64,000 nt of DNA from Rhodosporidiobolus odoratus (taxonomy: Eukaryota > Basidiomycota > Microbotryomycetes > Sporidiobolales > Sporidiobolaceae): the NCBI GenBank assembly GCA_034387635.1, contig JAOANU010000017.1, positions 682,001 through 746,000 of the forward strand, in the 5' to 3' direction. Position numbers and translations under genes: made by a program. Below the pieces are notes generated by a model, which was not told the DNA's origin, did no database searches, and was given only the letters and a program-made list of their open reading frames with translations. Shown piece after piece: positions 31,560 to 43,913 of the stretch (position 1 is its first letter; every line of letters starts with the position of its first letter).

Positions 31560-33588
31560 ATGACTGCTAGCTCTCAAGAGGCTGGACGGTTCACTGACCT
31601 CCCTGTCGCGACTTTCGCAACTTCCTCCACTTCAACCCAAGTCAATCAACCAAATGCAGATTGGCATCACTCTGACCTCTCGCACCCCTTCCGCTCCCAC
31701 TCCATCCAGTCAGCCTCACCGTATACAGGCCTGCACCCAACCCACGCCACCCTCCACTTGCACCCCGATCACCCCGCTTCCTCCGCCTCTCCCGGTCTAT
31801 CTTGGAGATGGAACTCGCGAGCGCACAGGAAGGGCGTACCTCCTCGTCCTGTGATCGCAAGTGCTCAAGATATCGCAGAGAAGGGAAAGGGGGGAGCCAT
31901 GCTTGAAGTGAGGAAAGAGGGACGGAGCCCAAAGAGGACAGAGGTTGGCAAGTTTGTCACAGAGACGAGGTGGAGGGGAACGGACTGGGGAGATATATTT
32001 TGGTGGGTTGCCGGTACGTCGTCCTGTTCAGGCTTGTACGACATGAGCAGCTTGCGATACCGACAGCAACCTTTTCTTGCCCGCTATCGCGACTCGCCGA
32101 CATTCTTATCACCCATGGCCACACGCTGCTGGAGTAAACAGTCATCTTTACCGTCGGATCAGTCTTCTGGTGTGTCAACGGCATCATGTTTTTCTGCTAC
32201 GTACGCTCTCCCACTCTTTTCCCTTGCGTCCGCACGATGCCGACGTGTCTGCGTCCGTCTGCCCTTCCCCTTGTCTCCTTCGCGTGGCCACCGTTGCCAG
32301 TTCTCCAACACCTCGACGACCTTCTACGACACCGAAGCTGCGCTCGCCTTTCTCGGCGGCACCACATTTTGGATCGGCGCCTACCTTGGATGGGTCGAAG
32401 CGCTGAATCCGGCAGACCTGGGTGGCACATTCGGATGGGAGGTGCGAGAGGAAGGAAGGTAAGCTCTTTGCCTAGTACTTCTCGAAAGGTTCCCGTGCTG
32501 GGGTCAACTCCCCCGGCTACCGAGATTTTCCGCTCATACTCCTCGCGCTGCAGATTACTTCTTCAACCTCGACAAGCCCACCCCTCCTCTCCCTCTCTCG
32601 GTATGCGACGGCGCCACTTTGGCTCGCTCTCCCAATCCTCCTACTCTTCCTCCTCTTCCAACCCATCGACCCAAAGAAAATGGCGCTGGTTCGCCCTCCC
32701 CTCCCTCTCCTCCACTACCACTTCCCCCTCACCCAATACCGACCCAGTCTCCTGGAGCAATCTGGGTTACCTAGCCAACACGATTCAATTGTTCGGTGCA
32801 ACTTGCTTCCAAGTTTCCGTAATTTGTGGGTTGCCTGGAGTATTGCCCGCGAGTGGGATTGAGGGTGGGGTGGAGCAAAGAGGACGGGTCGAGGGGATCT
32901 GGTTGGGCAGCTATTGGATTATGCAGGTGCGAGCGGCCTTTGGTCACTGACCTCTGTCGTCAATCTGCGCTGAAAACTGTTGATTCTGTGGGTGCGCTGC
33001 AGATCCTCGGCTCACCGTGTTTCATCATTGCTGGTGCAATCTTTGCTATCGAGGTTCAGAAACGATGGTATCTACCTAAGCTGACGAGTTTGGGTTGGTA
33101 TATGTGCGTCATCGTTTCCTTCACCTTCCGCTTCCTTCCTTCCCCACCTTTCTCTTCCGCTGTTTCTGATTGACTTGCTGGACCTCACCTGACTCTGACC
33201 CTTCACAATCGTCCTCGGTATGTGTGCAGCGGCGTCTGGAACGTCATCGGAGGACTCGGTTTCCTTTTCAGCGGAATCTTCGGGTACGTCCTTTTTTTGT
33301 TCCTCCCGACCTGCTTCTTCTCCTCCGTCACGCCTTACCACTCTGCTGAGCCCTACTTGTACCATCTCTCTACAGGGTCTGGCGACAAACTTCGTTGGCA
33401 GACCCAGGCAAGTATCAGGACTGGGGAACGGCGTTTTCGACTTTTTGGGGCAGTTGGGCCTTCTTGATCGGATCGTGCGTTGTTCCATCTCCTCTATTTC
33501 CCGGGACGCGAGGGCTGACGACAAGAGAGAGAGACATGGATTGCGCAGGTATCTACAGCTACTCGAAACGCTCAACAAATGGCAATGA
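31560..33588 (+). CDS. six-helix integral membrane protein (8 exons)
   Basis: Exons 31560-32013, 32142-32200, 32301-32458, 32554-32926, 33003-33103, 33230-33283, 33376-33474 and 33549-33588; 445 aa, all phases closing. After a soluble N-terminus of about 145 aa come six hydrophobic segments: WWVAVIFTVGSVFWCVNGI, AALAFLGGTTFWIGAYLGW, YLANTIQLFGATCFQVSVI, ILGSPCFIIAGAIFAIEVQ, IGVWNVIGGLGFLFSGIFG and FWGSWAFLIGSYLQLLETL. Trp and Gly are frequent in the helices. There is no transporter signature I recognise; it fits the general picture of a conserved fungal integral membrane protein of unknown role. A Ser-rich loop separates helices 2 and 3. Confidence 0.82.
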
Positions 33589-33884
33589 TTCAACATCACC
33601 TGGTTTTTTTTTAGTGAACGGGCAACTCTCGCGACTGACTCGAGGAACTGGGCCACGAGTTTGCGTCAAAGAGGACTGGATTACCCTTAGTCAGCCTACT
33701 CGGGCAACTTATCCTGCGCCGTTAGGCTGACCTTCTCAAGTCCCATGTCACCGGGTGAGCCGGCGGGCGGGCGTCTGCGGCTTCCTTTCGGTTTCTTACT
33801 TGTCCGGAGGGGGAGTGCCAGTGAGCTCATGTTGGTCTTGAGCACGTTCCCCCAAAAAACTCCAAAGGAACGAAATAAATGTTC
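33589..33884. other. convergent spacer
   Basis: About 300 bases between the membrane protein gene and SFT2, both ending here. Nothing recognised. Confidence 0.4.
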
Positions 33885-35049
33885 TCAAGGTTCCAAGTTT
33901 TTAGACAGGTAACATCTGCAAAAGGTGAACACCCAGAGATGAACGTAGGGAAAGGGAAGGAAGCAAAGAAGGAGTGAGTCGGCGTCAGTCTGTAGTCGAG
34001 CGCAACGGACAGCCGAAGGCGACCAAGCAGAAAGAAGAGAGAGAGAGGAAAAGAGAAATAGAGAGGAAGAACGTACCGACCCAGCCCCCCTCAAAGCCAT
34101 CCTCCCCCCAAAGCTCAACGTTTGAAACCCGCCCGGAAAGTACGAAACAAAGTAGGAAACCAAGGCTCCGAGTTGGATCAGGCCGGAGAGGAGGGTGAGG
34201 AGGTAGGCGTGTAGCTGCGCGTGCGTGGGCGAAGGGGGAGCGTCAGGTTCCTGATATGCCATCAGGCGTTTGCGACGACGGAGAGAAAGAGAGAGAGAGA
34301 GAGAGTATAAGACGAAGGGATGAGACGTGAGACGCAACGCACGACCAAAGCGAAATAGAGGGTTGAGATTAGAGAGAGGAAGTAGGCGAGGGTGAAGGGG
34401 AGACGGGGCGCGCTGAAGAGGTGTTGAAGGTGGGCCAGGGGGCCGGACAGGATCGCGAAGCTGTTTTTGGCAGGTGGTTTTGCGATACCGATGGGTTGTC
34501 CGGAAAAGGGAAAAAATCAAGGAGGGGGGGAAAAGAAAAGGTCAGGGGAAACGGAGCAGGGAGTGGATGAGGAGATACATAGGGTGGACGGACCCGACCA
34601 TGAAGAGGATCTATAGATGTACCACCACGAGAGCAGGGGTAGAACAGACTCAGCGAGTTTTTTCACGAGCCCAAGAGCGCTGGCACGCAGGGCGAGTCTT
34701 GGAACGAGGATCTCAAAAAGCGGACTCACGCTTCCCAACGAGAAACTAACGGCAAATTTTCTCGGCTTGATTGCCAACAGGGGTAGGCCGATGAAGAAGG
34801 AGACGGCGAAGCAGACGGAAGCGCCGAGGATGCAACAAAGGAACCCGAGGAACCGTTCCCAGCGGGAGAGGGCGAAGTAGCTTCGGGGCGTTCATTCCAA
34901 AGTGAGCGTGAGAGGGACGACGAGGAGAGAGGGGAGAGACGGGCGGCAAGAGGGAAGGAGGGAGAGAACGAGAAAGAAGGGGTCAGTTTCGAGGTCATAG
35001 GTTTGATAGTGCTGCTCCACGTCGACATGTCGGACAGCGCCCCCATCAT
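33885..35049 (-). CDS. SFT2: SFT2-type Golgi transport protein (6 exons)
   Basis: Exons 34970-35049, 34730-34880, 34594-34610 (17 nt), 34343-34460, 34077-34214 and 33885-33989 give 202 aa. SFT2 is a four-helix protein that assists retrograde vesicle fusion with the Golgi. The signature is clear: [45 protein letters not shown], then the micro-exon ILFMVG leading into [16 protein letters not shown], and [19 protein letters not shown] followed by SYFPGG. The first intron (donor GTTCTC, acceptor without a pyrimidine tract) is uncertain. The last intron (33990-34076) is 87 nt, a multiple of three, so the extreme C-terminus may differ or be alternatively spliced. A GA microsatellite lies in the intron near 34290-34306. 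Confidence 0.85.
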
Positions 35050-35665
35050 GTCGAACACTCGACACAGTCTCTCACGCCGTCAACTCCTTGTCCTCGTTCG
35101 TGCCAGATGCTTCCCATTGTTTACTGGAGAAAAAGGCGTCTCGACGGTGCCCTTCTCCGGGACTGGTCCGCGTGCCATCCATCGTGCCACGACTACCGTT
35201 GAATCTCGGGCGCGCGGGAGCTGGGAAGGGCTAGCGAGATGGAGACGCAAGGAACGATGTGGGTCGCCTTACGCCTCTTCTTCGTTTGAGCGGTCGTTAC
35301 TGCGAAGAGGTATTCCCCCACTGAGTGCGTTGGTGAATCGAGTGTAGAAGGGACTCGATTCGTTAGGTTGCGAGTCGTCTGTTACGCCTTGTGCCCATCG
35401 AACTGTTTGTGTGAAGTGCGGGTGGGGGAAGAGGGGGAAACAGATGAGGTGAGCATAAATGAGCGAGGCAGGAGAAGGAGGGAAGACTGACGGCCTCGTA
35501 GGTTGTCGCTGAACGACATTGTGTATACTATAGTTGAGCTGAGTGAATTCAAAAGGGTGAACAAGCTACAGACTGATGTTGATGATGATGATCGGGTGTC
35601 AACCAACCTGTCATCTCTCTCTACCTGCGCTCTACGCTTGCTGACCCTTGGACAGGACTCCGAGC
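35050..35665. promoter_or_regulatory. divergent promoter region, SFT2 and SEC12
   Basis: About 600 bases between divergent genes of the same secretory pathway. The sequence is unremarkable apart from a short TGATGATGATGATGA run near 35576-35591. Co-regulation is plausible but not shown. Confidence 0.4.
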
Positions 35666-37849
35666 ATGCCTTCAACTCCCGACCCAACCCACCTGACCGC
35701 TCCCTCCGGTTCACCCAAATCCCACTTTCCCTTTCAACTCTCCTTCCCCGTCTACTCGATTCAATGGCTAGACGACACACGCCTCATCCTCGCAGGGGGA
35801 GGAGGTGCAAGTCGCAGTGGCGTGCACAACCGACTCTCGCTCTACCGGCTTGATGTACAACACAGGAGTTTGACCTTGTTGTGCACCTACCCATTGTCGG
35901 CAGACGAGGATGCACCAATGACTATCGCCCTGACTCCTAACCCTTCCCCCTCCACTCCCACCGGCAACGGCGACAACGAGCAACCCGTCGCACCCTCGAG
36001 TTGGACCCTGGTCGCCGGCATCAACTCGAGCGAAAACGAATTGAAGCAGGGCAAGAATGACAACCTCAGGGTGTTTGAGGTGAGCCGAAAGCTGGATGAA
36101 GAGGAGGGAGAAGGAAAGGGATGGTTGATCGAAGACAGGGGAAGGGTGGGGACCATGAGGACTACCGATGCGGACGAGTATCAGGTGCGTCTCTCTCTCG
36201 CTTTTTCTCTCTTCCCTCTTGTCCTGTCTTTTCCTGCTCTGTTCACGACGCCGTAGAGATTTGACGGATCCGTACATCTGAACGCGCTCGCAGAAAGTTA
36301 CCGTCTTCTCCCCTTCAGCTTCTTCGTCTACATCTTCGTCATCCCCACTCCTCGCCGTCGGCTCAACCAACTCCCAACTCTCCCTTTTTTCCTCTCCGTC
36401 TCCTGATTTACCCACGTCAACTTCTCTACCAACCGCGGCAGCATCCACCCCGACAACGCCTGCACTGGACGTGCGGAAAATTGAGGAAGTCTGGCCACCC
36501 GTGTTCTACTCTCCTACGCCTTCAACCTCGTCGACCGAGAAGGAAGTGGACAAGGAAGAGTTACTCGACGCAGACTTTGACGAAGAAGGCAAGATGGTTC
36601 GTCCTGCTTTCCTCCCCTCCTACAGGGTTTTTCCAGCGCTCATCCCTGTCGCTCCATTCTCGCCGCATCGCATGGCACCGCAGCTCATCGGTACCTCGCC
36701 CCTCTCTCTACGAATTTACCCAACTTCGTCCTCCTCAAACCCCTACATCTCCCGAGCGCCTGAACCGGTGCAAGTGATTGAACGGCCAGTCTTGAAGGAG
36801 GGGGTGAGGTGCGGGTTTAGGGGGGCTAGGTGAGTGGTCCGACCTTGTCTTGCGCCACTCAGTCGACCCGTTTGGTACACTTATTTCACGAGACATTCTG
36901 ATCGCTAACGCCGGCGGACCGTTCTCCAGATTCGGTCGAGGCGAAACCTCGTCCAAACTCTTCACCATAGTCAACACGACCCCCTTGATCCCCTCCTCCT
37001 TGTCTCAAAAACAACGCCGAGCCTTTGAAAAAAAGACGCCCAAGAAAGCCTTCTTGTCGAGGTGGGACACTCGGGAATGGAAATTGGAAAAGACTAGGAC
37101 GGTTAGTCAGAAACCGGTTACGGGGTTTGTGGTTAGTCGGGATGGGAGGTGGGGGGGGTTTGGAGAGGCGGGGCTGGGGGTTGGGGTGGTGGATCTGAGG
37201 GGGGGACTTAGGGTGAGCGCTCAGCTTGAGACTGCTGCTGTTCCTTGCCTTGCCTTTCCATTCCTTTCCTTTCCTACGTCGGCTGACACACTTCGTACTC
37301 TCCATCCCTGATGTCAACCGTGCCCATTCTATCCCCTCGACCTCATCCCACCCGAACCCGAACCCGGACTCGACTCATTCCTTCTTCGCTCACTCACTCG
37401 CTCGCGCGCTCGATTTCTATCAATCTCGCGCGTTCTGCCCCCGGGGTAAAACAGCCCGTCTTGACCATCCTCCAAGCCCATCAATTCCCCGTCACCTGCC
37501 TAGGCTTCAACCCATCCGGAACGGTTCTGGTCAGTGGGAGTGCGGATAACAGTGTCAGGGTCGTCTTGATTCCAGGTTCGTCTCCCTCTTTCTCTCCCCA
37601 CTCCATATCCGTCTCACCATCACTGCCCCTCAATGACTATACTGACCCCTCCCTCCCTCCCGACACTGGACAGCTTCCGCCTCTTCCTCCTCCTCCTCGT
37701 CCAATCATTCCACCTCCACCAATTTTTCGACTCTGACCACCTACTCCCTCCTGCTCGGATTCTTGATTCTCCTCGTCGCGGTCATTGTTCAGTTTGGGTG
37801 GGTTGGCGACGAGGTTAGAGAAGTTGCTGCTGGGGCCGGGGTGGTGTGA
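35666..37849 (+). CDS. SEC12: SEC12-type guanine-nucleotide exchange factor (6 exons)
   Basis: Exons 35666-36184, 36294-36596, 36684-36829, 36930-37212, 37455-37575 and 37674-37849 give 515 aa. Sec12 sits in the ER membrane and loads Sar1 with GTP to start COPII vesicle budding. The cytosolic beta-propeller shows VYSIQWLDDTRLILAGGGG (the glycine-rich loop at residues 44-47), SRWDTREWKLEKTRTVSQKP, and FNPSGTVLVSGSADNSVRV. A single C-terminal transmembrane helix (LLLGFLILLVAVIVQFGWV) follows a Ser-rich stretch, so it is a type II protein with a short lumenal end, as in the family. Exon 3 was placed by phase and strand pattern and is the least certain part. Confidence 0.9.
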
Positions 37850-38368
37850 AGGTGAAGTTGAGGCGGGTGAGAGCGGGGATGACCGGGGAGGCTTAGGGTT
37901 TACTCTGAGGTGTGTAGTTTGGCTCGGTGCAGTTTCAGCAGTGTGTGCATGTTGTTTTCCCCCCCTCACAGGTTGAGTCCCCTCGCGTCTTCAAGTTTTC
38001 ATGGGCTTTTGGTTTCTCTTCGCGTGACATGCGAAAGGACGAGTTGGAGGCAAGTCATACTATAGAAGGGGTCTTCACTAGTCTCTGCTTACTCGGTACG
38101 TAAGAAGGAGAGTAGAGTTGGTAAATTGTTGATCAACGCCGCCGTCTTCTCTTGCTGCTCCTTGTCCGCGCTCGCAGACCTCACTTTGCTTCGCAGTGAT
38201 CCTGATATACACCGAACTACTACACGATCTCCGAGTCACTGTCTCCCTCCGCGTCCCGCACTCGTCCTTGCGCAAGTACCTTCACCCCCCCACACCGACT
38301 CAGCTGTCGTCACCCCTCTTTCTGTCAGTTCAACCTCTCTCTACCATCCAAACAGACACAGAGCAACC
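37850..38368. other. intergenic region upstream of the UBX gene
   Basis: About 520 bases between SEC12 and the UBX-domain gene, both on the + strand. It should hold the SEC12 3' UTR and the promoter of the next gene. The 120 bases before the ATG are pyrimidine-rich, common ahead of highly used start codons in fungi. Confidence 0.4.
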
Positions 38369-40120
38369 ATGTCAGAGAACGCCCTCGAAACCCTCCAATC
38401 CATGGGGTTCCCCGAAACTCGCTCAAAGTTGGCCTTGAAAGAAGGAAAGGGGGGGTTGTCACAAGCGTACGATCCACAGTCTCCCCCCCCCTCCTAGCGG
38501 CATTAGTTGACGCCCCCTCTCTCTCTCTCGACCACTCGCGCGCTACGCATGCCAACCGACAGGCTCGACTTTCTCGAACTTCATTCCGAGAAATCGGATG
38601 ATTGGTGGGTCAAACAGGCTGAGATTGGCGCTCAAGATGGAGATGGAGAGGAGGGAGATGCGGCGGCTGCGGCTGCGGCAGAAGGAGGGGGAGAAGGTGG
38701 AGCCAAGGTATGCTTCCTTTTTCTTCCCTCCTCTCCTCATTTTCACCTCTGGTCCACTGCTCGACATCTGTTCCGCGTCTGCTGCATGGGGGATATCGCT
38801 GCGTCTGATTTGGCGATTGCTTGGATGCGGGAAAAAAGCTGATATCACACTGTCTTGGTTTGCTTCCGCTTGGAACTTGACTACGCGCAGAGCTTGAAGT
38901 GCATGGAATGTGGCAGTACGTACACTCCCTCTCTACACGATCCTCATCCCACAATACTCTGACAACACCTCTTGTCCTCCTCTCGCCCTTCCCCTCTATT
39001 ACTCCCGCCCACCTCACCTCCTCAATAGAAACTTTCCGAAATACGGCCCTAGCCCAATACCACGGTACGAAATCCGGTCACTCTCAATTCGAGGAATCGA
39101 CCGAGGAATTGAAACCGTTGACTCAGGAGGAGAAGGATGAAAAGTTGAAGGAGGTACGCCTAACCCCCCTAGCCCTTGGGCTCAGAAGAACGAATCCTGA
39201 CACCGCGACTCCCTCGAACTCGCCCCGACCTCGACCTCGACCCCGAAACTCGATAACAGCTCCGAGCCAAGATGGATGAGAAGCGTCGGATCCAGGCTAA
39301 ATCGGACGCGGCCGACGCGAGGCGGAATGAGGAGATTCGGAGGAAATCGGGAAAGGATGAGGCGCAGAGGAGGGAGGAACTCAAGGTTAATGAGGTTAAG
39401 AAGGAGGCCGAGAGGAGGAAGAGAGGTACGTTTCTGTCCTTTCCGTTCTCTCCTGTTTTGCTTTCTCTTCGATTCCTCGGTTTCCTCCCGCTTCTGAGCA
39501 GAACGAGAGGCTGATTGTCTTCCTTTTGACGGCTTGAACAGAAAAAGCCGAAGACGTGGCGGCCAAAGCCAAGATCAAAGCCCAAATTGAAGAAGACAAG
39601 AAAGCTCGAGCGGCCAAATCGGCTCGGGAAAAAGCTTTGCGCGAAGGTCGGAACCCGGACGAAGACTCCAACACCTCTCTTTCTGTACCCTCGGCGACGG
39701 CTCCTCAACCCTCCTCCACCACAGGAGGGGAGAAGAAGACGTACGATTCGGCTAGGTTGCAGATTAGGTTGCCGAGTGGACCGCCGCTTGTGCATAGTTT
39801 ACCGGCCGGGAGTAAGGTCAGGGAGATTGTGGAGTTTGTCAAAGAGAAGACGGGGTTGGGGGAGGTTAAATTGACTATGAGTTTCCCTAGGTGCGTGGCA
39901 AAGCCGCTTTTCTCTTTTCCTGTCTCATTGATACCGCGCTTTCCACTGTCCAGTGTTTTCGCTCACCTTGGCGTTGCTGACCTGTTCCTTTCTTTTCCTT
40001 TCTTTTCCTTTCTTCTTCTTCGTCTCCCCTTTGTGCAGGAAAACCTTTACCGAAGCCGACCTAGATCAGGATCTCAAGCAGGCTGGATTGGTCCCTAGTG
40101 CGGCGTTGATCGTTTCGTAA
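38369..40120 (+). CDS. UBA-UBX protein, p97/Cdc48 cofactor type (7 exons)
   Basis: Exons 38369-38466, 38563-38707, 38891-38915 (25 nt), 39029-39153, 39260-39425, 39542-39890 and 40039-40120 give 329 aa. An N-terminal UBA domain (ALETLQSMGFPETRSKLAL, then GGLSQALDFL) binds ubiquitin. Next is a C2H2-like motif (CMECGKTFRNTALAQYH...H) and STEELKPLTQEEK. A long charged coiled coil follows, then a C-terminal UBX domain (DSARLQIRLPSGPPLVHSL, KTFTEADLDQDLKQAGLVP) that binds Cdc48/p97. The order matches the UBXN1/SAKS1 group, which brings ubiquitinated proteins to Cdc48. Confidence 0.9.
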
Positions 40121-40561
40121 GCGTAAGCGTGATCCATTGCAGGCGCCTCCGACTGTGCACCCTTCCCTGTCTTTATCCCTTCTTCCTTCCTTTGTTCGGA
40201 ATTGTAGCTTCACCTTCTTTTCTGTCCTCCTCTTGCACATCGATGTGACAGTTCATCAGGCTCAGTCTGCTTCGCGTTTGCAAGTGCAGTCGCAGTCACA
40301 GAGTAATCAGTCCTCTGTGTACGTGCAGGGGAAACCTGAGTTTGCGCTGCTCAGACTCGTTGCCGCGACGCCTATAAGGCACTTTCTTACCTTGTTTCGG
40401 CTCTACGGTTTCCTGCTAAGCCCGCACAAGGTATTCATCTAGTCAAGACTTCCCGAGGTTCAACATCCTTCCGATGGACCTCGTATGCATGGACCAGACC
40501 CCTTTTCGTAACCTGGCCTGACCTTTAGACCCAGCCCGGCTAGCTCACTTCGACCCCCTCG
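40121..40561. other. convergent intergenic region
   Basis: About 440 bases between the stops of the UBX gene and HEM4; nothing recognised. Confidence 0.45.
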
Positions 40562-41794
40562 TCAAATCCCGTCTCTCTCTCCCTCTTCCGCCTCAAACAC
40601 TTGTAGCATAGCCTCGACCAATCCTTTCGCGTCCGGTTTTCGAGCCATCGCATCCACTCTAACCCCTCCCCCTCCTTGTCCACCTCGTCCTCTTCCTCCT
40701 TCTTCAGTTTGGTGATGAGCCGACAACAGGTAATCTCGAGTGGTCGGTCCGATGGCTACGAAGCGAAGTCGGAGTCGCGTGTCTTGGGAGGAGGATTGAG
40801 GAGAAGAGTGGGGAGGAGGAGGAGGGGGACGAGGGGGAGTGCCAGGAGGGAAGAGAGCCAGTTGACGGAGAGATTGGAGTAGGGGTTGGGCGGTTGAAGG
40901 GGAGAAGAGGGCGAACCAGATTTCGATTTTGGAGGGTGGGGTGGATTGGGGGAGGGTGGGGCCGGGATTCGGCTTTGCTCTTCCAGTTGGAGTCGATGTC
41001 TCGTCATTGGAGGAGGAAGGCGGGTCAGAGAGGAGAGGATGAGGAGAGTGGGAGAGAGAGGATAATTTGGAGGTGAGGGAGGAATGAAAGGTGGGAGAGG
41101 CGGTGGTTGAGTAGACTTGCAAGGCGTCGAGGTCGAATGTGGATTGAGAGGACGCAGAGGAGGAGGAAGACAGGATCGAAGGCAACGTATCCCGGTTCTT
41201 GTCGCCCGTCAAGTACAACAATCGTTTCCTCCTCCGGGTCCGTCCACCAGTAGCTGCTTCCTCTGAGCGTACCTCGCTTTTCCTGTTCATTCGTTGACCT
41301 GCTGACATTGGCTCTACTTTCCGCTCGCGCTCATCGTAGTAAGCTCGGATGAACTGAGCCAAGGCTTGTCCCGTCCCACTTTCTTCCGCGCCCAAGATTT
41401 CGTCCTTACTCGGCCTGTACGGCGAGTCGGGCAAGTCGAGCAGGGCTGAGCGTGTCCCCGGTCCGACGACGAAGAAAGGCGGTAGAGGCCCTTGATGGGG
41501 GCGATGGGTCGAAGGAAAAGATGAAGAAGAGAGAGAGGCGGCGGCTTGACCCCATGCGTGAACTGCGCGGGCGCTGGTGATTATGACACCGTCGTAGTCT
41601 GTTGTGAGAGTGGAGTGGAGAAGGGTAGTGAGGTGGTGTAGGTTTGACCAGGTAGTTTCGAGGACGGGGAGGTGCGAGATTGAGGTAAAGTGAGGGGTCG
41701 AGGCGAGGGTGTAGGGGTCTTGATCCGGTGGTTCGGTGGGTGTGCGTAGGAGGATCAGGTGTCGCTCTCGTGATAACTGTTTGCACACAGTCAT
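40562..41794 (-). CDS. HEM4: uroporphyrinogen-III synthase (intronless)
   Basis: A single open frame of 410 aa with ATG at 41794. The enzyme closes and inverts hydroxymethylbilane to uroporphyrinogen III, a cytosolic step of haem synthesis. Sequence conservation in this family is low; recognition rests on ordered landmarks: an N-terminal ILLRTPTEPPDQDPY, YDGVIITSARAVHAWG, FFVVGPGTRSAL, RLLYLTGDKNRDTLP, LRFVAIGPTTRDYLL and ARKPDAKGLVEAML. Low-complexity Ser/Pro/Gly inserts make it longer than the usual 260-290 aa. It is one of the few genes in the window without introns. Confidence 0.85.
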   Translation of the reverse strand: MTVCKQLSRERHLILLRTPTEPPDQDPYTLASTPHFTSISHLPVLETTWSNLHHLTTLLHSTLTTDYDGVIITSARAVHAWGQAAASLSSSSFPSTHRPHQGPLPPFFVVGPGTRSALLDLPDSPYRPSKDEILGAEESGTGQALAQFIRAYYDERERKVEPMSAGQRMNRKSEVRSEEAATGGRTRRRKRLLYLTGDKNRDTLPSILSSSSSASSQSTFDLDALQVYSTTASPTFHSSLTSKLSSLSHSPHPLLSDPPSSSNDETSTPTGRAKPNPGPTLPQSTPPSKIEIWFALFSPSTAQPLLQSLRQLALFPPGTPPRPPPPPPHSSPQSSSQDTRLRLRFVAIGPTTRDYLLSAHHQTEEGGRGRGGQGGGGVRVDAMARKPDAKGLVEAMLQVFEAEEGERDGI

Positions 41795-42039
41795 AGTCTA
41801 GAATGGGACCAAGAGAAGGAGTAAGAGAAGGGTTGGAATTGAATATATACTCGACTTACTGCTCGTCGATCTCTCCAGTCATTCCGATAAGTCCGACAGA
41901 ACCAGTCATGAGTAAAGCAGCTACAAAGGTGCGCCATCCCCTCCTTCCGATCTCCTCTACCCGCCCAGATGAGGTTGCAGTATCTCATCAGTTTGATCAG
42001 TTCAACTAAACTCGCGTCCTCCATCGCACTGCTTGAGCC

Positions 42040-43913
42040 ATGCAGAAAGACGCGCCTCACCTAGCACTCACAGCCGGTGCAGTCGCAGGAGCAGTCGAGG
42101 GTGCCATCACCTATCCTTTCGAATGTTCGTCATTCCCGGGCCATTCCCACCGGCAAGGAAATGGGCAGCAACTCATCCTCCTTCACCTTTGCCTTCCCAC
42201 CGTCGACATGCAGACCTCAAGACTCAGACGCAGTTCGCTTCCCGAACCGCTGGCAAGGTGTGCTTTCTCTTTCTCACTCTCGCCTTTTTTTCTTGTTTTG
42301 TTTCCTTGCTCCTCTGACTCTGCTGCACCCCGTGCAGCCCCCCGGACTCTTAGAGATCGCTCGAACCACTTACGCCCGTCAAGGTATCCTCGGTTTCTAC
42401 TCCGGCGTCGGGGCCTTGGTCGCCGGAAACAGTTTAAAGGCTGGAGTTAGGTTCTTGAGTTACGATCGGTTCAAGGGAATGTTGGTCGACTCCGAGGTAG
42501 CTTCTGCGATTCTTCCATTCTTTGCTTTGGTGTAGGGTGGGCGGCTGACGAATTTGCGTATGGTTCGGCGAGTAGGGCAAGTTGAGCGGGCCGAGAAGTC
42601 TCCTTGGTGCGTGATTCTCCGCTTCCTCGACCTCCATTGCCTTTTCAAGGTCCAATACTGTTCCACTTACGCCGTCTACTGGCATCTTGTGATGCAGCTG
42701 GCCTCGGAGCCGGAATGGCCGAAGCAGTCTTTGCTGTTACACCCAGCGAAACGATAAAGTCAGTCCAACTCCCGCAGCGTCCATTCCCGGCGTTAACCGT
42801 TGTAGCGTCTCATTGTGCTCCTCCGCCCTCCCACCTGCTGTCTCATCCTGATCTTTGTTCTATCCTGTCTGCTTCTCTTCGTCGCCGCCTTGCTTCCCCT
42901 CTCCGAAACTCTTGCAGGACCAAACTCATCGACGATGCCAAATCTCCCAACCCCCGCTATCGAGGTCTCGTCCATGGCACTCTGACCATCGTCAAGGAAG
43001 AAGGACTTTCCGGGGTTTATAGGGGATTGGGACCGGTCGCGGCTAGGCAGGGAGCTAATTCCGCAGTCAGGTTTACTACTTATGGGACATTGAAGGTACG
43101 TTAGATCACCACGGTTCTTCCGATTTTCTCGTCAGTGTGGTATCGCAGCTTTCGGTTCATTTCGGGTGACGATGAGGTGATTGACACCCATCTCTGCCGA
43201 CTAACCTGGCACGTCTTCCTTCTTCCCCATCTATACCGCCCACCATGGCCCACCCCACCTTGCACCGCGACCGCGACCATGACCGCAGTCATTCGTCTCT
43301 GGCAACTCGCGCCCTGGAGAAACTCTACCAGCAGGCGTAACCTTCGGAATCGGTGCCATTGCCGGTGTTGTCACTGTTTACGCTACTATGCCTCTTGAGT
43401 ACGTCCCCCTTTCACGGGCGACCCATTGATCTCGTTTCTGTTCTTGTAACCTGTCTTGCAGTCATTGCTTCGTCCGATGTTTATACGCTAACTGCCTCTT
43501 CTCGCTCCTCCCTTTGCCTCCTTCCCCCGCCTCCCTTACGACCGATATCAACCTTACCGTACACCTCCGATTAGTGTCATCAAAACTCGAATGCAATCCC
43601 TCTCCGCCCAAACTCAGTACCGAAACTCGTTCCACTGTGCTGCGAGAATCTTTAGCGAAGAAGGCGTGTTCAGGTTTTGGAGAGGTGCTACGCCTAGGTT
43701 GGCTAGGTTGGTGCTGAGTGGTGGAATCGTGTTTACAGTTTATGAACAGGGTACGGTTTGATGATCCTTCTTTTTCGGTCCTTCCCTCACCTTTTCTTCT
43801 TCCTCTACACGTATTGAGAGTTGGAGGAGGCTTGCGACTGACTCTCCGTTTCATTGCGTTCTTTTCTGTTTGTGTTCGCAGTGATCGTTCTTCTCGGAGG
43901 TCGAGCAGTCTAG
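42040..43913 (+). CDS. CTP1: mitochondrial tricarboxylate (citrate) carrier (9 exons)
   Basis: Exons 42040-42124, 42214-42257, 42338-42496, 42576-42606 (31 nt), 42698-42758, 42918-43095, 43289-43398, 43575-43750 and 43882-43913 give 291 aa, the usual carrier length. The three repeats carry PFEYLKTQTQ, PSETIKTKL and PLDVIKTRM, the carrier signature PxD/ExxK/R. LTAGAVAGAVEGAITYPFE, RQGANSAVRFTTYG and GVFRFWRGATPRLARLVLS match the citrate transport subfamily. It exchanges citrate for malate across the inner membrane, supplying cytosolic acetyl-CoA for lipids, important in oleaginous yeasts. Confidence 0.93.
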
